31,718 nucleotides of DNA from a virus: the IMG/VR virus record IMGVR_UViG_3300037861_000049, positions 1 through 31,718 of that record; one strand, 5' to 3'. The notes under the pieces were generated by a model. The model was not told the DNA's origin, did not search any database, and saw only the letters and a program-made list of their open reading frames with translations. Positions within the stretch are counted from its first letter, which is position 1. Each line of letters starts with the position of its first letter. Positions 29,374 through 31,718 of this stretch are shown one piece after another. Position numbers and translations under genes: made by a program.

Positions 29374-29656
29374 ACACGCCCTGATCGCAGTCGCCGTTCA
29401 AGCCGCATTCGGCCTGTGGCTTGGTGACTGGATCGCAGGCGCGGCATTGGCTTGTGTCTGGTTTGTTGCCCGCGAGCACACCCAGGCCGAGTACCGCTGG
29501 ATCGCTAAGTTTGGCGGCGGCAAGCGCGCTAACCTCACTGCAATGGGATGGGCTGATAAACGCATCTGGAATATCGGGTCTGTACTTGATTTCGCCGTCC
29601 CGGTCGCGGCCTGTCTAGCTGTGTACTTTCTTAGTCCTCTATATTTGACAATTTAA
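29354..29656 (+). CDS. Conserved phage membrane protein
   Basis: A 100-residue protein with hydrophobic segments at about residues 8-24, 25-40 and 78-98. Between them is A-R-E-H-T-Q-A-E-Y-R-W-I and M-G-W-A-D-K-R-I-W-N, a conserved amphipathic section found in a membrane protein common near the lysis genes of Burkholderiales phages. It may be an extra holin, a holin partner or an exclusion protein; the conserved polar loop argues against a simple pore former. A separate holin candidate follows at 30053. Confidence 0.7.
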   Translation: MDKTPIEHALIAVAVQAAFGLWLGDWIAGAALACVWFVAREHTQAEYRWIAKFGGGKRANLTAMGWADKRIWNIGSVLDFAVPVAACLAVYFLSPLYLTI

Positions 29657-29668
29657 AGTAAGGAAACC

Positions 29669-30022
29669 ATGTCTACAAGTTCACAATATGCATTTACACC
29701 GCTTGGCCTAACAGTTGCTGTTAGCTCATCATCAACACCGCCAGCAGGATCTCAAGCGCCAGTGATAGCTAAGTTTGACCCACAGGCCACAGGTCAATAT
29801 CGATTTGTAAACCAGGGCGCGGCTGTCGTGTTTTTGGGGCACGGGGTAAGTGCTACCGATGCACAGGCAAGCGCTGTTATTCCTATTGCAGGAACGCCAT
29901 CAAGGGCTATCCCGCTGTTGCCTGGGCGCAGTGAAATACTTAGGTTTGGCATTGATACATTTTTCAGCGCCATATCTACCACTGCAATTACTTTGTTTGT
30001 AACACCAGGCAAAGGCATTTGA
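29669..30022 (+). CDS. Small beta-rich phage protein
   Basis: A 117-residue protein with strands F-T-P-L-G-L-T-V-A-V, Q-Y-R-F-V-N-Q-G-A-A-V-V-F-L-G, A-I-P-L-L-P-G-R-S-E-I-L-R-F and I-T-L-F-V-T-P-G-K-G, a single jelly-roll-like domain. The phrases I-P-L-L-P-G and V-T-P-G recur in late-region phage proteins of unknown role, possibly virion decoration or tail-tip pieces. It has a good ribosome site (AAGGA) and lies between tailspike and lysis genes. Confidence 0.65.
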   Translation: MSTSSQYAFTPLGLTVAVSSSSTPPAGSQAPVIAKFDPQATGQYRFVNQGAAVVFLGHGVSATDAQASAVIPIAGTPSRAIPLLPGRSEILRFGIDTFFSAISTTAITLFVTPGKGI

Positions 30023-30052
30023 TTTTCTCGTTATCAAAAAATAATTGTACTG

Positions 30053-30289
30053 ATGAAAAACGAAGCCACAACAAACGCATTAGAGGCTACAGTTGCTAGC
30101 CTTGCAAACAAGGCCACCTATACAGGCGCAGGAGTTGCCATTAGTGGCGGTATTTTGATTTCTGAGATTGCGGTTATTGTCGGTATGGTTATCGGAGTAC
30201 TGGGTCTGTTGGTTAATTGGTACTATCGCGCCAAAGATGATCGACGAGCTGTAATTGAACACAAGCGACGCATGGGAGAGCGCGAATGA
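30053..30289 (+). CDS. Holin
   Basis: A 78-residue protein with a polar N-terminus, a hydrophobic stretch from residue 22 to 57 long enough for two helices (A-I-S-G-G-I-L-I and A-V-I-V-G-M-V-I-G-V-L-G-L-L-V) separated by a short S-E turn, and a strongly basic tail (R-A-K-D-D-R-R-A-V-I-E-H-K-R-R). This is the form of a class II (S21-type) holin; next to a SAR endolysin it would work as a pinholin. Its stop overlaps the endolysin start by 4 nt. The ribosome site is weak. Confidence 0.8.
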   Translation: MKNEATTNALEATVASLANKATYTGAGVAISGGILISEIAVIVGMVIGVLGLLVNWYYRAKDDRRAVIEHKRRMGERE

Positions 30290-30786
30290 AGCACCCACGC
30301 ATGTTTATTGCCGCGTTGTCGCTGAGTGCGGCAGCGTTTGGTGGGCTCGTGCTAAAGGAGGGCTACACCGACCGGGCTGTAATACCTATTCCAGGCGACC
30401 GGCCTACCGTGGGCTTCGGCAGCACGTTTGACGACAAGGGCTTGCCCGTGAAGATGGGCGACACCATTACCGCGCCCCAGGCCGTGCTGCGTTCGCTGGC
30501 CCACATCGCCAAAGACGAGAGCGCGCTGAAGCAGTGTGTGACTGCGCCATTGAACCAAGCAGAGTATGACGGCTTGGTCGAATTTTCATACCAATTCGGC
30601 ACCTCCACCGCCTGCCGCTCAAGTATGGTGCGCCACATCAACGCGGGTCGGTACGCCGAGGCGTGCGCGGCTTATCTGCGCTACCGCTTCGCCACCGGCA
30701 AAGACTGTTCCGACCCAGCCAACCGCTGCCGAGGAGTGTGGCTGCGCACACAGGAGCGGCACCAAAAATGCATGGCGGCGCAATGA
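30286..30786 (+). CDS. SAR endolysin, GH24 lysozyme
   Basis: A 166-residue lysozyme. Residues 7-23 (F-I-A-A-L-S-L-S-A-A-A-F-G-G-L-V-L) are weakly hydrophobic and rich in Ala, Gly and Ser, a signal-anchor-release segment that lets the enzyme be exported by Sec and released later. Catalytic region: L-K-E25-G-Y-T-D-R, then G-D38-R-P-T41-V-G-F-G. Later C84, C110, C142 and C148 may control folding by disulfide exchange. It cleaves peptidoglycan glycan chains after the pinholin depolarises the membrane. Coupled to holin and Rz by 4-nt overlaps. Confidence 0.92.
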   Translation: MKHPRMFIAALSLSAAAFGGLVLKEGYTDRAVIPIPGDRPTVGFGSTFDDKGLPVKMGDTITAPQAVLRSLAHIAKDESALKQCVTAPLNQAEYDGLVEFSYQFGTSTACRSSMVRHINAGRYAEACAAYLRYRFATGKDCSDPANRCRGVWLRTQERHQKCMAAQ

Positions 30787-31259
30787 TATGGACACCCCTG
30801 ATCCGCCCGTTGGTTGCGCCCATAGCTATTGCCATCTCACTTGCTGGGTGTGTCTGGTACGCGCACAGCAGCGGGCATCGATCCGGGATGCAAGCTACCC
30901 AAGCGAAGTGGGACGCAGAGAAAGTGCGGACGCTGGAAGCGCAGGGCGAGCAGATCCTGATTGCGCAGATCCGCGAAGGCGAGCTGACGGCTCAGATGGA
31001 CAAGTTGAAAAGGACGCACCGTGACCAAACGACTCGCATTGCTGCTGCCCATGCTGATCTTGTTGACAGCCTGCGCGACAGGCCCGACCGTCCGAGTGAT
31101 GGAGGTGTGCCCGAAGCCGCCACCGCTGGAGCTGGATGTACCGGCGCGGGACTATTTGGCCCTGATGCGAGATTTCTTGCAGGGCTCGCTGCCGATGCCG
31201 CCAGACTACAGGCTGGATTCGACTCCTGCAAAGCTGCCCTCGATTCGCTGACGCGGTGA
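30783..31259 (+). CDS. Rz: Rz inner-membrane spanin subunit
   Basis: A 158-residue protein beginning with an N-terminal membrane anchor (residues about 8-27: R-P-L-V-A-P-I-A-I-A-I-S-L-A-G-C-V-W-Y) followed by a charged periplasmic helix (G-M-Q-A-T-Q-A-K-W-D-A-E-K-V-R-T-L-E-A-Q) and a Gly/Ala-rich end. It pairs with lipoprotein Rz1 to fuse inner and outer membranes at the last step of lysis, confirming a Gram-negative host. The ATG overlaps the endolysin stop. Rz1 is encoded wholly inside it in another frame. Confidence 0.88.
   Translation: MIWTPLIRPLVAPIAIAISLAGCVWYAHSSGHRSGMQATQAKWDAEKVRTLEAQGEQILIAQIREGELTAQMDKLKRTHRDQTTRIAAAHADLVDSLRDRPDRPSDGGVPEAATAGAGCTGAGLFGPDARFLAGLAADAARLQAGFDSCKAALDSLTR
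31021..31251 (+). CDS. Rz1: Rz1 outer-membrane spanin lipoprotein
   Basis: A 76-residue lipoprotein nested entirely within Rz in another frame. It starts with GTG, has a signal sequence (K-R-L-A-L-L-L-P-M-L-I-L) and lipobox L15-T-A-C18, and the mature part is Pro-rich (C-P-K-P-P-P-L-E-L-D-V-P-A and L-P-M-P-P-D-Y), as usual for Rz1. After lipidation at C18 it stays in the outer membrane and binds Rz across the periplasm. Complete nesting is the lambda-type arrangement. Confidence 0.88.
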   Translation: MTKRLALLLPMLILLTACATGPTVRVMEVCPKPPPLELDVPARDYLALMRDFLQGSLPMPPDYRLDSTPAKLPSIR

Positions 31260-31260
31260 T

Positions 31261-31591
31261 ATGGCATAATGCGCACCAGTGGCGCATGAGTGCCATCACA
31301 AAAGCCGAAGGCGAGAAAAGTCGAAGATCGCAGGCAGCACACTTCGGTGTGTCCAGGGCGCAGCCAGAAATGGAGCAAGCGCCCGCACAGCAGCGAACGC
31401 ACTGCCGGTTTTTGTGATGGTCGGCATGAGTGCTATCAAGAGGGCTCATTGTCTGGCTCGTAGCCAGGACGGGCACGTAGTGTCCGGATGGGATTCAGTG
31501 AGCCACCTTGATGGTCAAGCCCGTAAATAGCCTACCCGGCCCCAAGGAACGGTATCAAAGTCGGTGCAATCCGATGCTGCCATCAACTTTT
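31261..31591 (+). ncRNA. Candidate large structured RNA, 5' part
   Basis: No convincing reading frame lies here, but strong helices do. A 15-bp helix pairs 31293-31307 with 31406-31420, with one G-U pair; inside it are a CACAC-UUCG-GUGUG hairpin (31338-31351), a GGGCGC/GCGCCC stem (31356-31361 with 31379-31384) and a CCA-GAAA-UGG hairpin (31364-31373). A second domain pairs 31433-31440 with 31507-31514 and 31443-31451 with 31496-31504, and holds two hairpins with 3-nt loops (31454-31466 and 31471-31485). A 6-bp hairpin lies at 31269-31287. The wobble pairs become A-C mismatches on the other strand, and the C(UUCG)G tetraloop also fits the plus strand. It continues across the circle junction into 1-250. 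It lies downstream of the lysis genes with no terminator between, so it is probably transcribed late. Giant phage RNAs such as GOLLD and ROOL are possible analogues, but I cannot assign a family. Confidence 0.6.
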
Positions 31592-31718
31592 TAGCGGAAT
31601 GCACGGGCTGACGTGCGAGTGCCTGCAAAACCGTGGAGCAACGGCTTGACCGCCGCCACATGCCGGGATCAGCTCCGGCCCGCTACCCGATGGCATGACC
31701 AGCGCCCGCAGCAGGGTT
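31592..31718. repeat. Terminal direct repeat, right copy
   Basis: Exact copy of bases 1-127. Removing one copy leaves a 31,591-bp circle. The join places the end of the lysis cassette (Rz ends at 31259) about 600 nt before the end of the convergent Lar-like gene (272). Confidence 0.95.

Noticed and set aside
31279-31530. 83-codon frame across the right part of the gene-free region
   Set aside because: It crosses the strongest helices, has no ribosome site or protein-like motif, and its composition is that of read-through.
1-31718. CRISPR array or anti-CRISPR locus
   Set aside because: No regularly spaced identical repeats; small unknown genes exist but nothing identifies any as anti-CRISPR.

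Overview
The window is one complete circular genome unit of a P22-like podovirus. Its first 127 bases are repeated exactly as its last 127 bases, the overlap expected when a circular or circularly permuted genome is opened by an assembler, so the unique length is 31,591 bp. The virion genes follow the P22 order: small terminase, large terminase, portal, scaffold, coat, gp4-like, gp10-like, needle position, gp14-like, three ejection-protein positions, tailspike. The small-protein families and high GC resemble phages of Burkholderiales such as Bordetella and Burkholderia podophages, so a betaproteobacterial host is my inference. I see no integrase, excisionase, CI-type repressor or reverse transcriptase; the phage looks lytic or lacks a recognisable lysogeny module.

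Layout. (1) 272-4638, minus strand: an early operon of 14 short genes, almost all joined by 4-nt stop/start overlaps. It carries an Erf annealing protein, SSB, a Gp157-like protein, two small membrane proteins, two zinc-ribbon-like proteins and several conserved small phage proteins. (2) 4639-4772: a divergent control region built from two inverted repeats with the same centre. (3) 4773-12709, plus strand: a small ribbon-helix-helix-like protein, a ParB-like/Dam methyltransferase fusion overlapping a PD-(D/E)XK-like gene, replication genes, RusA, a Ref-like nuclease, a homing-endonuclease-like gene, a MazG-like protein and small orphans. (4) 12712-27380: packaging, head, neck and ejection proteins, with one clear terminator after the coat gene. 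(5) 27392-31259: tailspike, small membrane and structural proteins, then holin, SAR endolysin, Rz and nested Rz1. (6) 31260 through the circle junction to about 271: roughly 600 nt without a convincing gene, rich in long helices, which I read as a large structured RNA, with a possible alternative small ORF in its second half.

How it works together. The divergent promoters would start the leftward recombination operon and the rightward replication operon. Erf, SSB, RusA and Ref make a recombination set suited to forming concatemers for headful packaging. The O-like and P-like proteins would recruit host helicase. Late genes run rightward from the terminase to the lysis cassette and, with no visible terminator after Rz, into the candidate RNA, which would therefore be a late transcript.
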